A stretch of 64,000 bases of DNA from Collinsella aerofaciens (GTDB lineage Bacteria; Actinomycetota; Coriobacteriia; Coriobacteriales; Coriobacteriaceae). Within the stretch, counting starts at the first letter, position 1, and each line of letters starts with the position of its first letter. The notes under the pieces are model-generated. The model saw only the letters and a program-made list of their open reading frames with translations, did not search any database and was not told the origin of the DNA. Shown here piece by piece: positions 17,652-26,899 of this stretch. The position numbers and the translations under genes are program-made. The stretch lies in contig NZ_JADMWW010000009.1 in assembly GCF_015548375.1 (NCBI RefSeq), positions 25,780 to 89,779 of the forward strand, in the 5' to 3' direction.

Positions 17652-18617
17652 ATGTCCGAAACCGGTCTGCTGCCGGCATATCTGATTGTCGGTACCGACG
17701 GAGTCAAGCGCGATCACGCCGTCTCGCGTATGAAAGCGCGTCTGGAAAAGTCGGGCATGGTCGAGTTCAACCTCGACGAGCGCGACATGACCAAGGACCC
17801 CGAGATCGAGTCCATTATCGGATCGCTTAACACCTTTCCGATGGGCAGCGAGTTTCGCCTGGTAATCCTTGATGGCTGCTCAAAGCTCGCCAAGGCGGTC
17901 TCGGAGCCGCTTGTCGAGTATCTGGCGAGTCCCAGCCCCACAACGGTTTGCCTTATAATCGCCGATTCGCTTGCCAAGAACACGCGCCTGTACAAGGCGA
18001 TCGCCAAGATTGACAAGAAGGCCGTGATCGACTGTTCAGGCACTAAGCGCTGGGAGCTGCCGCGTCGCGTGCAGCAGATGGCGACGCAGCACGGAAAGTC
18101 CATCTCGACGGCGGCTGCCGAGGAGCTCGTTTCGCGCTCGGGCGAGAACACCCGCATGCTCGATAACGACTTGGCTAAGCTTGTCCAGATGGTCGAGGCG
18201 CCCCAGATTGAGCTTGCCGACGTTGAGCGCTGGATTGTACGTACGGCTGAGGTTCAACCCTGGGACTTTCTCAATGCGGTCTCGGCACGTGACATGCGCC
18301 GCTCGCTCGAGCTCTTCAATCTACTGCCCTCCAAGAGCTACGTGTGGACTTATACATTGCTGTGCGGCCGCATTCGCGAACTGATCGTTGCCAAGGCGCT
18401 CGATGCGCGCGGGCAGGGGCGTGAGCTCGCTGCGACGCTCAAGCTCCAGTCCTGGCAGGTCAAGAATCACCTGACCTGGGCACGTCGCTTTTCGATGGCA
18501 GAGCTCGTCGCAGCGCTCGAGGGGGCAGTCGATGTGGAGCTCGCGCTCAAGGGTTCGGCCGATTCTCAGACCGCGCTTTTGCTCTGGATTACGAACATCT
18601 TGAGAAAATCGTGTTGA
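17652..18617 (+). CDS. holA: DNA polymerase III delta subunit
   Basis: Clamp-loader subunit that opens the beta clamp. 321 residues. YLIVGTDGVKRDHAV at the N-terminus and the C-terminal collar region (WDFLNAVSARDMRRSLEL; LKLQSWQVKNHLTWAR) match the family; Walker motifs are degenerate, as expected. ATG 17652 is preceded by GGGAGGGGAG; an in-frame start 63 nt upstream lacks such a site. Order comEC-holA-rpsT is conserved with Bacillus. Confidence 0.92.
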   Translation: MSETGLLPAYLIVGTDGVKRDHAVSRMKARLEKSGMVEFNLDERDMTKDPEIESIIGSLNTFPMGSEFRLVILDGCSKLAKAVSEPLVEYLASPSPTTVCLIIADSLAKNTRLYKAIAKIDKKAVIDCSGTKRWELPRRVQQMATQHGKSISTAAAEELVSRSGENTRMLDNDLAKLVQMVEAPQIELADVERWIVRTAEVQPWDFLNAVSARDMRRSLELFNLLPSKSYVWTYTLLCGRIRELIVAKALDARGQGRELAATLKLQSWQVKNHLTWARRFSMAELVAALEGAVDVELALKGSADSQTALLLWITNILRKSC

Positions 18618-18663
18618 TACCTGCCTATTTGACAAATTCGTTCTATCCCTTTGAGGGGGAGCG

Positions 18664-18672
18664 TGCTATAGT
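18664..18672 (+). promoter_or_regulatory. Extended -10 promoter of rpsT
   Basis: TGCTATAGT, the same 9-mer as at rpmB. It lies 76 nt before the start codon, leaving a short leader. Confidence 0.55.
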
Positions 18673-18747
18673 AGGCGCTTGCATGACCTCACCGTGTCTC
18701 AGAGGTGTCATACATTTTTTGCAAGGAACTCGAAAGGAACTCCAGAA

Positions 18748-19014
18748 GTGGCAAACATCAAGTCTCAGAAGAAGCGTATCCGCACCAATGAGGCAGCTCG
18801 CATGCGTAACAAGGCTGTCAAGTCCGAGCTCAAGACGCTGACCAAGCACGTCCAGTCCGCCGTCGCCGAGGGCGACGCCGAGAAAGCCCAGGCTGCCCTC
18901 AAGACCGTCACCAAGCGTCTCGACATGGCTGCCGCCAAGCATGTTATCCACAAGAACCAGGCTTCCAACCGCAAGTCCGGTCTTGCCAAGCTCGTGAACA
19001 GCATCAACGCCTAA
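18748..19014 (+). CDS. rpsT: 30S ribosomal protein S20
   Basis: Helical primary-binding protein of 16S rRNA. 88 residues, very rich in Lys and Ala; begins [21 protein letters not shown] and ends [10 protein letters not shown]. The GTG start at 18748 fits the family N-terminus; upstream in-frame codons are leader. AAAGGAAC is the ribosome site. Confidence 0.96.
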   Translation: MANIKSQKKRIRTNEAARMRNKAVKSELKTLTKHVQSAVAEGDAEKAQAALKTVTKRLDMAAAKHVIHKNQASNRKSGLAKLVNSINA

Positions 19015-19048
19015 GTTGTAAATTTCACACCACACAGATTACGCGCAT

Positions 19049-19085
19049 AAATGGAGCCTGTTTTATGGAACAGGCTCCATTTTTT
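19049..19085 (+). terminator. Terminator of rpsT
   Basis: TGGAGCCTGTT pairs with AACAGGCTCCA around TTATGG, followed by six T. Confidence 0.9.
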
Positions 19086-19088
19086 GTA

Positions 19089-19103
19089 CCGCTCGGGTAA
19101 GAT
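19089..19103 (+). promoter_or_regulatory. lepA promoter, -10 close to the start codon
   Basis: CCGCTCGGG is followed by TAAGAT (19098-19103), only 7 nt before the lepA ATG. No Shine-Dalgarno sequence lies between, so a leaderless mRNA is likely. The same CCGCTCGGGTA occurs upstream of the first dnaJ. Confidence 0.5.
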
Positions 19104-19110
19104 AGTCCGC

Positions 19111-20922
19111 ATGAATACTTCAATTGACATTTCCCACATCCGCAACTTCTCAATCGTTGCGCACATCGACCATGGCAAGTCCACGATCAGCGATCGCATC
19201 CTCGAGCTCACCCATACCGTCGACGAACGCGACATGGAGTCGCAGCTGCTCGACACCATGGATATCGAGCGCGAGCGCGGCATCACGATCAAGTCCAATG
19301 CCGTTCGCGTGTCCTATGACGCCGACGATGGCGAGACGTATCAGTTCAATCTGATCGATACGCCGGGCCACGTGGACTTTACCTATGAGGTCTCGCGCTC
19401 GCTGGCAGCCTGTGAGGGCGCGGTGCTCGTCGTCGACGCCACGCAGGGCGTCGAGGCGCAGACCGTCTCTAACGCGACGCTCGCCATGAACGCCAATCTG
19501 GACATTGTGCCGGCCATCAACAAGATCGACCTGCCCTCGGCTCATCCCGATGAGGTTAAGACCGAGATCGAGGATGACCTGGCGATCCCTGCCGATGATG
19601 CCGTGTGTGTCTCGGGCAAGACCGGCGAGGGCATCCACGATCTGCTGGAGTCCATTGTCTTTCTGATCTCTCCGCCCAAGGGCGATGCGAATGCGCCGCT
19701 CAAGGCACTCATTCTGGATTCATACTTCGACGAGTATCGTGGCGTCGTCGCCACGGTGCGCATCTTTGACGGCTCCATCAAAAAGGGCGATACCTTGCGC
19801 ATGATGCAGGCAAAGGGCGACTTTTTGGTCGATGGCGTGGGCGTCAAGCGTCCCGCCGAGACGCCGGTCGACGCGCTGACGGTCGGCGAGGTCGGATACG
19901 TGGTCACGGGCCTGAAGGACCCCGAGGCCGTTCGCGTGGGCGACACCCTTACCTGGGCGTCGAACCCCTGCCCCGAGCCGCTTCCCGGCTACCGCGAGGC
20001 TAAGCCCATGGTCTATACGGGCCTGTTCCCGATCGATAACAAGGACTACGAGAACCTGCGTGACGCGCTCGATAAGCTGCACGTCAACGACCCGTCGTTG
20101 GTGTGGGAGCCCGAGACCTCGGTGGCGCTCGGCTTTGGCTTCCGCGTGGGCTTCTTGGGCCTGCTGCATATGGAGGTCGTCAAGGAGCGCCTGGAGCGTG
20201 AGTTCAATCTTGACCTCATTGCCACGAGCCCCTCGGTGGACTATCACGTCTACAAGACCGACGGCGAAATGATCGATGTCCGCAGTCCGCAGGACCTTCC
20301 CGAGGCCACGCGCATCGAGCGTATCGAGGAGCCCTACCTTAAGGCAAAGATCATCTGCCCGCCCGAGTATACGGGTGCCGTCATGCAGCTCGCTATCGAG
20401 CACCGCGGCATTACTACCGACATGATCCATCTCACGAGCAAATCGGTCGAGATGCGCTTTGATATGCCGCTCGCCGAGCTCATCTTGGACTTCTTTGACC
20501 AGCTCAAGAGTCGTACAAAGGGCTATGCCTCGCTCGACTACGAGTTCAACGAGTACCGTCCCTCTGAGCTCGTTAAGCTTGATATTTTGCTTTCGGGCGA
20601 CGAGGTGGACGCGCTGTCGTTTATCGTCCATAAGGACAAGGCCTATGGCCTGGCCCGTGGTCTGTGCGACAAACTTAAGGAGATCATCCCGCGTCAGCTG
20701 TTCGAGGTGCCCATCCAGGGTGCTATCGGCAACAAGATCATCGCCCGTTCTACCGTCAAAGCGCGTCGCAAGGACGTTCTTGCTAAGTGCTACGGCGGCG
20801 ATATCTCGCGTAAGCGCAAGCTGCTCGAGAAGCAGAAAGAGGGCAAGAAGCGCATGAAGGCCATCGGCTCGGTCGAGGTCCCGCAGGAGGCCTTTATGGC
20901 GATCCTCAAGGTGGACGAGTAG
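19111..20922 (+). CDS. lepA: Elongation factor 4 (back-translocating GTPase)
   Basis: Ribosome-bound translational GTPase related to EF-G. 603 residues, the usual size. G1 is [10 protein letters not shown]3 DTPGHVDF, G4 NKID; the LepA-specific C-terminal domain ends with the basic region [21 protein letters not shown] 19111 fits the family start; no ribosome site precedes it. Confidence 0.97.
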   Translation: MNTSIDISHIRNFSIVAHIDHGKSTISDRILELTHTVDERDMESQLLDTMDIERERGITIKSNAVRVSYDADDGETYQFNLIDTPGHVDFTYEVSRSLAACEGAVLVVDATQGVEAQTVSNATLAMNANLDIVPAINKIDLPSAHPDEVKTEIEDDLAIPADDAVCVSGKTGEGIHDLLESIVFLISPPKGDANAPLKALILDSYFDEYRGVVATVRIFDGSIKKGDTLRMMQAKGDFLVDGVGVKRPAETPVDALTVGEVGYVVTGLKDPEAVRVGDTLTWASNPCPEPLPGYREAKPMVYTGLFPIDNKDYENLRDALDKLHVNDPSLVWEPETSVALGFGFRVGFLGLLHMEVVKERLEREFNLDLIATSPSVDYHVYKTDGEMIDVRSPQDLPEATRIERIEEPYLKAKIICPPEYTGAVMQLAIEHRGITTDMIHLTSKSVEMRFDMPLAELILDFFDQLKSRTKGYASLDYEFNEYRPSELVKLDILLSGDEVDALSFIVHKDKAYGLARGLCDKLKEIIPRQLFEVPIQGAIGNKIIARSTVKARRKDVLAKCYGGDISRKRKLLEKQKEGKKRMKAIGSVEVPQEAFMAILKVDE

Positions 20923-20926
20923 GTCT

Positions 20927-21970
20927 ATGGCGCTTTCCGAATACAGCAAGCGGCTGCTGGGCGCCTATGCCGAGCAGCCGTTCCTTATGGCTCCCATGGC
21001 GGGCGTAACCGATCCCGCTTATCGCATCATGTGCCGCCGCCGCGGTGCCAATCTCGCCTATAGCGAGATGGTGAGCGTGGCGGGCCTTGCCTATGCCAGC
21101 AACAAGACCTGGCGCCTGGTGCTACCGGCCGACGAGGAGCAGCAGATTTGCGTGCAGCTCTTTGGCTCCAAGCCCGAGCAGTTTGCGAGTGCCGTCGCCG
21201 CCGTCGAGGAGCGTGTGGGCGATCGCCTGTCATTGATTGATATCAACATGGCCTGTCCGGCTCGCAAGGTCGTTACTAAGGGCGAAGGCTCGGCGCTTAT
21301 GCGCACGCCCGACCTGGCCGAGAAGATTGTCGAGGCAGCGGTGGGCGCGGCGCATGTTCCCGTGACCGTGAAGATCCGCAAGGGTTTTTATGCCGAGGAC
21401 CGCAACGCCGCAACGTTTGCCCAGATGCTTGAAGGGGCGGGCGCCTCTGCAGTTGCCGTGCACGGTCGTTGTGCCACGCAGCTCTATACGGGCCAGGCCG
21501 ATTGGTCTGTCGTCGATGAGGTTGCCGACGCCGTCGAGATTCCCGTGATTGGTTCGGGTGATGTGTTCTCGGCCGAGGACGCTGCTGAGCATCTGCGCAG
21601 TTCTGGTGCCAGCGCGGTGTTTATCGCGCGCGGCATCTACGGCAATCCGTGGGTGTTCGGTGATGCTCGCGCCCTTGCGCTCGATGGCATGCCGGTGCCG
21701 GCGCGCAGCTCCGTTGAGCGCCTAGACGCCCTGCGTGAGCACCTAACGCTGACGCATGAGCTCCTGCCGCTCATGTCGCGTGCCCGTACGTACGCAAGCT
21801 GGTACTTAAAAGGCATGCCCCATGCCGCCGCTTGGCGTGCTCATGTGGTGCGCTGCTCCACGTACGAGGAGTTCATGGCGCTGGTCGATGAGATCGAGCG
21901 CGATGTGGTGGCCTGCGAGGCTGCCCTTGCCGCCGGCGAATCGGTGCCCCCTCATCCGCTGGGGGCTTAA
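20927..21970 (+). CDS. dus: tRNA-dihydrouridine synthase
   Basis: FMN/NADPH enzyme reducing uridine in tRNA D-loops. 347 residues, DusB-like. PMAGVTDPAYR at the N-terminus, INMACPARKVV (catalytic Cys; usually G instead of A before it), HGRCATQLYTGQADW and IGSGDVFS are visible. Begins 4 nt after lepA, and is followed 2 nt later by hemW. Confidence 0.94.
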   Translation: MALSEYSKRLLGAYAEQPFLMAPMAGVTDPAYRIMCRRRGANLAYSEMVSVAGLAYASNKTWRLVLPADEEQQICVQLFGSKPEQFASAVAAVEERVGDRLSLIDINMACPARKVVTKGEGSALMRTPDLAEKIVEAAVGAAHVPVTVKIRKGFYAEDRNAATFAQMLEGAGASAVAVHGRCATQLYTGQADWSVVDEVADAVEIPVIGSGDVFSAEDAAEHLRSSGASAVFIARGIYGNPWVFGDARALALDGMPVPARSSVERLDALREHLTLTHELLPLMSRARTYASWYLKGMPHAAAWRAHVVRCSTYEEFMALVDEIERDVVACEAALAAGESVPPHPLGA

Positions 21971-21972
21971 GG

Positions 21973-23205
21973 GTGGCCGTTACCGCGCTGTATGCGCACG
22001 TGCCGTTTTGCGCCCAAAAGTGCCGGTACTGCGACTTTGACTCACGCAGTTTTGCTCCGTGCGACCTGAGCGCTGCGCTCGATTTCTATTTTGAGCAGTT
22101 GTTCGCGCGTCTCGATGCTTTTGGCAAGGCTGGGGCCCTTGACCAGATCCGCACCGTCTATGTTGGCGGCGGTACGCCGTCGCTGGCGGGGGAGCGCCTG
22201 GTGGAGCTTGTGCGGCGTATTCGTGCGTGGTGCGCCCCCGTTGAGTTTACCTGCGAGGCCAATCCCGAGTCGCTGACCGCCGAGCTTGCCGCTGCGCTTG
22301 CCAAGGTTGGTGTCACACGCGTCTCTCTGGGCGTGCAAACGCTCGATAACACCGAACTTACTGCCATCGGCCGTATTCACGATGCCGATCGGGCGCTCGC
22401 CGCCATCGCGACGGTCAAGAACGCTGGGCTTGACGTGTCGTGCGACCTTATGTGCGGACTTCCCGGGCAGACCGCAGCGAGTTGGAAGCACACGCTCGAT
22501 GGCGTGCTGGCGGCGGCTCCGCATCATGTGTCGGTCTACCCGCTTACGCTTGAGGAGGGGACGCCCCTTTATCGCATGGCGTGCCGCGACGAGTCGGTCG
22601 AGCCCGACGAGGATTTTCAAGCTTCGTGCATGGATGTGGCGCGTGAGCGTCTGGGTGCGGCCGGCTATCACCCGTATGAGGTGGCAAGCTATGCGCTCGA
22701 CGGCCATGAGTGCGCCCATAACATTGCCTACTGGACCGGACGGGGCTACCTGGGCCTGGGTCGTTCTGCCGCGGGCATGCTCGACGCCGGGGATTTCGAC
22801 CGTCTTGCAGGTTTGTTCCCCGGTGTTTCTTCTCGAGGCGTTGCGTACCGCGTGCGTCTGGTGCAACGTGACGATGACGCGACGGCGTTCGAGACTGAAT
22901 ATCTGTCGCAGCGTGAGGCTGCGGCTGAAGACCTGATGCTCGCTTGTCGCATGACGCGCGGTATTGCGTCCGATCTGTTGGTTCGTGCAGCTTGCGTCAT
23001 CCCAACGGGCGAGCTGGCAGCTGCCTGCGATCGCGCGCTCGAATTGGGTCTTGCCACTTGGGTGCCCGAGACGCTCGGAGTCCATGAGGGACCCTTCACT
23101 TCGGCAGACGTCCTCGCGGGCCATGTCCGAGCTCGTCTGGCGCCGACACACCTGGGCTGGCTCGATGGAAATGTTCTGTTCGAGCTGTTTTGGGATCTAG
23201 CTTAG
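21973..23205 (+). CDS. hemW: Radical SAM haem chaperone HemW (HemN-like)
   Basis: 4Fe-4S radical SAM protein; HemW proteins bind and deliver haem rather than oxidise coproporphyrinogen. 410 residues. SAM cluster motif CAQKCRYCDF, then YVGGGTPS, GVQTLD and CGLPGQT. GTG start at 21973 directly behind dus. lepA-hemW order is shared with Firmicutes. True oxidase activity cannot be excluded from sequence alone. Confidence 0.9.
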   Translation: MAVTALYAHVPFCAQKCRYCDFDSRSFAPCDLSAALDFYFEQLFARLDAFGKAGALDQIRTVYVGGGTPSLAGERLVELVRRIRAWCAPVEFTCEANPESLTAELAAALAKVGVTRVSLGVQTLDNTELTAIGRIHDADRALAAIATVKNAGLDVSCDLMCGLPGQTAASWKHTLDGVLAAAPHHVSVYPLTLEEGTPLYRMACRDESVEPDEDFQASCMDVARERLGAAGYHPYEVASYALDGHECAHNIAYWTGRGYLGLGRSAAGMLDAGDFDRLAGLFPGVSSRGVAYRVRLVQRDDDATAFETEYLSQREAAAEDLMLACRMTRGIASDLLVRAACVIPTGELAAACDRALELGLATWVPETLGVHEGPFTSADVLAGHVRARLAPTHLGWLDGNVLFELFWDLA

Positions 23206-23206
23206 G

Positions 23207-23221
23207 CCGCTCGGGTAGAAT
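23207..23221 (+). promoter_or_regulatory. Promoter candidate for the first dnaJ
   Basis: CCGCTCGGG followed by TAGAAT (23216-23221); the first 11 bases equal the lepA promoter element. No CIRCE element is seen nearby. Confidence 0.45.
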
Positions 23222-23263
23222 TACCGGAATATATACGCTGCTGTGAGCAGGAGGTTGGCGCGC

Positions 23264-24367
23264 ATGGCGACGATGAACGAAAAAGATTACTACGAGATTT
23301 TGGGTGTCTCCAAGGACGCCACCTCGCGTGATATTCAAAAGGCCTTCCAGCAAAAGGCCCGCAAGCTCCATCCGGACGTCAACAAAGAGCCGGATGCCGA
23401 GGAAAAGTTTAAAGAGGTTTCCGAGGCCTACGCCGTGCTTTCGGACGAGCAGAAGCGTTCGCGCTACGACGCCATGCGTTCGGGCAACCCCTTCGCCGGC
23501 GCTCCTACGGCTTCGCCCTATGGCGGCGGCTACGCCGGCAGCGCGGGCTATGGCAATCCCTTTGAGGGCGGTTTTCCCTTTGGTGGCGCCTGGGGCCAGC
23601 CGCGTCGCGGGCAGGCTGCCTACAATCCCGAGAACGGCGCCAACGTGGTCGTTGATATCAAACTCGACGCCAAGGAGGCCAAGGGCGGTGCCCGCAAGAC
23701 CGTCCGCTACACGCGCTTCGATACCTGCGGTCACTGCGGCGGCTCGGGTTCTGTCTCCTCCGAGCATGCCCATACCTGCCCAAGCTGTGGCGGCCGCGGT
23801 CACATCGACGTCGACCTGTCCTTCCTGTTTGGTGCGGGCACGTTCCAGTCGGTCTGCCCCGAGTGCGGCGGTTCCGGTAAGGTCGTGGCAGACCCCTGCC
23901 CTGATTGCGGTGGCAGCGGTCGTACTCGCGTAACCTCCGAGCAGACGATTGAGTTTCCTGCCGGCACGCACGATGGCGACGAGGTCCGCATTAGCGGCAT
24001 GGGTCATGCTGGCACCAACGGTGCCGCGGGCGGCGACCTGGTCGGCCGCGCCCATGTTGAGGCCGAGCGCTTGGAAGGCAAAGCTCGTACCGGTTTTTAC
24101 CTGATGGGCATCGTGGCGCCGTTTTTGGTACTCTCGGCCATTTCGGGCGTGTTCTCGGCCTTTGCCGTGATGTGCTTTATTCCGTTTACCATGGGCCTGT
24201 TCATGGTGCTTTCGGACGGCGTGCTTCATCGCAGTCTGCTGTGGTGGAAGCGCGGCGCGATGCAGTTTGCCAACGGTTTTGCCAACGGCTTCATGTTCGC
24301 GCTCGTGTCGGTTTGGTTCGCGAGCTGCTCGCAACGGGCCATGCTTTCGCCGTACCAAATGCAATAA
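23264..24367 (+). CDS. DnaJ-like co-chaperone with C-terminal membrane helices
   Basis: 367 residues. J domain (about 6-70, with the HPD motif in [15 protein letters not shown]), Gly/Phe region (about 75-120), one beta client domain interrupted by four CxxCxGxG-type repeats ([32 protein letters not shown]), then only a short second part ([18 protein letters not shown]). Instead of the normal second client domain and dimer region it ends in two or three hydrophobic helices (about 283-350, [18 protein letters not shown]...). It probably recruits DnaK to the membrane. ATG 23264 has AGGAGG upstream. The frame is intact, so this is not a truncated pseudogene. Confidence 0.88.
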   Translation: MATMNEKDYYEILGVSKDATSRDIQKAFQQKARKLHPDVNKEPDAEEKFKEVSEAYAVLSDEQKRSRYDAMRSGNPFAGAPTASPYGGGYAGSAGYGNPFEGGFPFGGAWGQPRRGQAAYNPENGANVVVDIKLDAKEAKGGARKTVRYTRFDTCGHCGGSGSVSSEHAHTCPSCGGRGHIDVDLSFLFGAGTFQSVCPECGGSGKVVADPCPDCGGSGRTRVTSEQTIEFPAGTHDGDEVRISGMGHAGTNGAAGGDLVGRAHVEAERLEGKARTGFYLMGIVAPFLVLSAISGVFSAFAVMCFIPFTMGLFMVLSDGVLHRSLLWWKRGAMQFANGFANGFMFALVSVWFASCSQRAMLSPYQMQ

Positions 24368-24448
24368 CATCAAACCCTCTGTTTGCGGTCGGCCCAGCTT
24401 GGGTATAGGACGCACTGTGACAATAATGAAAGTCGGAAGGATTCGGTC

Positions 24449-25597
24449 GTGTCGGAAAATAGGGATTACTACGAGGTGCTTGGCGTCGACAGGGATGCCG
24501 ACGCGCGGACGATCAAGCGTGCGTTTCTAAAGAAGGCCCGTACCGTACATCCGGATGTTTCGGACGACCCCGAGGCCGAGGCCAAGTTCAAGGAGCTCAA
24601 CGAGGCCTATTCCGTTCTTTCCGATGAGCAGAAGCGTGCTAACTACGACCGTTACGGCACTGCCGACGGCCCTGGTGGTTCGGGCTACGTCGATATCAAC
24701 GATATCTTTGGTGGCATGGGCATGGACGACTTGTTCTCCTCGTTCTTTGGCGGCGGTGCCGGCGGTGGCGCCCGCAACCGTCGTGAGCGTCGTCGCGGTC
24801 GCGACATGGCCATCTCGCTTTCGGTGACGCTCGAGGAGGCGGCGCTCGGCTGCAAAAAGACGATCAGCTATGACCGCCTTGCTCCTTGCGAGGACTGCAA
24901 TGGCACCGGTAGGGCAGAGGGCGCACAGGAAAAGCAGTGCGGCCGCTGTCACGGTACAGGCTACGTCACGACGGTCCAGCGCTCGTTCCTGGGCCAGGTT
25001 CAGTCTTCCTCGCCTTGCCCCGACTGCCATGGCGAGGGCACGGTTATCGACCATCCCTGCGAGACCTGCGACGGTCAGGGCCGCACGCCTTCGCATGAAA
25101 AGATCGACATCGATATTCCCGCCGGCGTTTCGACCGGTCGCCAGCTGCGCGTGAGCGGCTTTGGCGAGGCCGGCCTTCGCGGCGAGCCCTCGGGTGACCT
25201 GATTGTCAACGTGCGCGTTGCCGACCATGAGCGCTTTAAGCGCAACGGTGACGACCTGTACCTGGTGAGCGATATCTCGATTGCGCAGGCTGCGCTCGGC
25301 TGCGAGATTGAGGTCGAGGGCATTATGCCCGACGAGGTCGTTAAGGTGACGGTTCCCGCCGGCGCCCAGTACGGCGACACCGTGAACGTCAATAATTACG
25401 GCATGCCGCGCATTGGCGGTGGCGGTTCGCGTGGCCGCCTGATCGTGCAACTGCGCGTGGTCGTTCCCACCAATCTTTCCAATAAGCAGCGCGAGCTGCT
25501 CCGTGCTTTTGCCGATGATATGGGCGATGACGTCGCTTCCGGTAAGAAGTCGGTGACCGACCGTATCAAGAGTGCCCTCGACGATATCCTCGATTAA
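24449..25597 (+). CDS. dnaJ: Chaperone DnaJ, full length
   Basis: Hsp40 that stimulates DnaK. 382 residues with all standard parts: J domain (HPD in VHPDVSDDPEAEAKF), a Gly-rich linker (IFGGMGMDDLFSSFFGGG), four zinc repeats (CEDCNGTG, CGRCHGTG, CPDCHGEG, CETCDGQG), two client domains and the C-terminal dimer region. GTG 24449 is chosen for GGAAGG upstream. It lies 81 nt after the membrane-type paralogue. hrcA, grpE and dnaK are not adjacent. Confidence 0.95.
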   Translation: MSENRDYYEVLGVDRDADARTIKRAFLKKARTVHPDVSDDPEAEAKFKELNEAYSVLSDEQKRANYDRYGTADGPGGSGYVDINDIFGGMGMDDLFSSFFGGGAGGGARNRRERRRGRDMAISLSVTLEEAALGCKKTISYDRLAPCEDCNGTGRAEGAQEKQCGRCHGTGYVTTVQRSFLGQVQSSSPCPDCHGEGTVIDHPCETCDGQGRTPSHEKIDIDIPAGVSTGRQLRVSGFGEAGLRGEPSGDLIVNVRVADHERFKRNGDDLYLVSDISIAQAALGCEIEVEGIMPDEVVKVTVPAGAQYGDTVNVNNYGMPRIGGGGSRGRLIVQLRVVVPTNLSNKQRELLRAFADDMGDDVASGKKSVTDRIKSALDDILD

Positions 25598-25606
25598 GGA
25601 GCCCGC

Positions 25607-26899
25607 GTGCTCGCACCCCATATTTCCGTCGTCAACCTCGGCTGCCGTGTCAACCGGGTTGAGTCCGACCGTATCACTGCCGATCTTATGCGCCTGGGCT
25701 TTGCTATGGTGGAGCCCCAGGATGCCGATTTGATCGTCATTAACACCTGTGCCGTTACGGGCGAGGCCGAGGCCAAGACCCGTAAGGCCGTTCGTCATGC
25801 GCTGTCCCATCCAAACGAGCCCTATGTGCTCGTGACCGGTTGCGTGGTCAATTTGCATCCTGAGGAGTTGTTGGAGCTTTCGGATCGCGTGATCGCCGAA
25901 CCGTCCAAGATCGATGTCGCCGAACGTGTCTGTGAGGTGCTGGGCGTTGAGTCCGATAGCGTTCCCGCCTGCAGCGATGGCGAGGTGGTCGATGCGCTCG
26001 GTCGCTCTCGCCTGGGCGTGAAGATTCAGGACGGCTGCAACCACCGCTGCACCTATTGCATTGTGTGGAAGGCACGTGGCCCCGAGCGCTCCGCGCCCGT
26101 CGAGTCCGTGCTCGAGCAAGTTCGCGAGGCCCAGGAGGCCGGCGTGCCCGAGGTGGTGCTGACCGGTGTGAACCTGGGTGCCTACGATGGCAAGAGCGCG
26201 ACCGACGAGCATGTCGAAATCGATGAGCTGCTCGAGGCCATCATGGAGCGCACGTCTATTCCGCATGTGCGCATTTCCTCGGTCGAGCCCATGGATATCT
26301 CTGAGCGCCTGCTTAAGGTTATGGCGCGCTATCCGCAGCGTATCGCCCCGTTTTTGCACCTGCCCGTGCAGTCCGGCTGCACGGCGACCCTGCATCGCAT
26401 GGGCCGTCCCTATAGCGCCGAGGCCTTTGAGGACACGGTGCGCATGATTCGTGCCAACTTGCCCCAGGTGTCTCTTTCGTGCGATGTCATCGTCGGTTTT
26501 CCTGGTGAGACGGACGAGGAGTTCGAGGAGTCGCTGGCGCTGTGCCGTCGTGTGGGTTTCTCGCGTATGCACGTGTTCCGCTATAGCAAGCGTCCCGGTA
26601 CCCTTGCTGCCGATATGCCCGACCAGGTGCCGCCCGAGGTTATGGCTGAGCGCAGCCGCCGTATGCGGGCCGCGGCACAGGAGCTCGCTATTGCCGACGC
26701 TCGTCGTCGCGTGGGCACAGTCGAGCGTGCCGTGCTCGAGTATGGTGACAACCTGACGCTCGGCTCGTTCCATCATGCCCGTCTTGACGATACCTGTGGA
26801 CTTTCAGCCCCGTGCCTGCTCGATGTTGCTATCATCGGAGTCGATGATTCCGGCTTGGTCCATGCGCGCAGGGAGGTTCATGGAAGCCTCGAAGATTAG
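25607..26899 (+). CDS. mtaB: tRNA t6A37 methylthiotransferase MtaB
   Basis: Radical SAM enzyme making ms2t6A at position 37. 430 residues: UPF0004 N-terminal domain with NLGCRVN, NTCAVT and TGCVV cysteines for the second cluster; SAM cluster CNHRCTYCIVW; C-terminal TRAM-like end. CRVNRVES distinguishes MtaB from MiaB/RimO. Position after dnaJ is as in Bacillus (yqeV). The last 20 bp overlap phoH. Confidence 0.93.
   Translation: MLAPHISVVNLGCRVNRVESDRITADLMRLGFAMVEPQDADLIVINTCAVTGEAEAKTRKAVRHALSHPNEPYVLVTGCVVNLHPEELLELSDRVIAEPSKIDVAERVCEVLGVESDSVPACSDGEVVDALGRSRLGVKIQDGCNHRCTYCIVWKARGPERSAPVESVLEQVREAQEAGVPEVVLTGVNLGAYDGKSATDEHVEIDELLEAIMERTSIPHVRISSVEPMDISERLLKVMARYPQRIAPFLHLPVQSGCTATLHRMGRPYSAEAFEDTVRMIRANLPQVSLSCDVIVGFPGETDEEFEESLALCRRVGFSRMHVFRYSKRPGTLAADMPDQVPPEVMAERSRRMRAAAQELAIADARRRVGTVERAVLEYGDNLTLGSFHHARLDDTCGLSAPCLLDVAIIGVDDSGLVHARREVHGSLED

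Noticed and set aside
24527..26776. 749-codon open frame opposite dnaJ and mtaB
   Set aside because: Runs across two well-supported genes and their gap; no recognisable domain.
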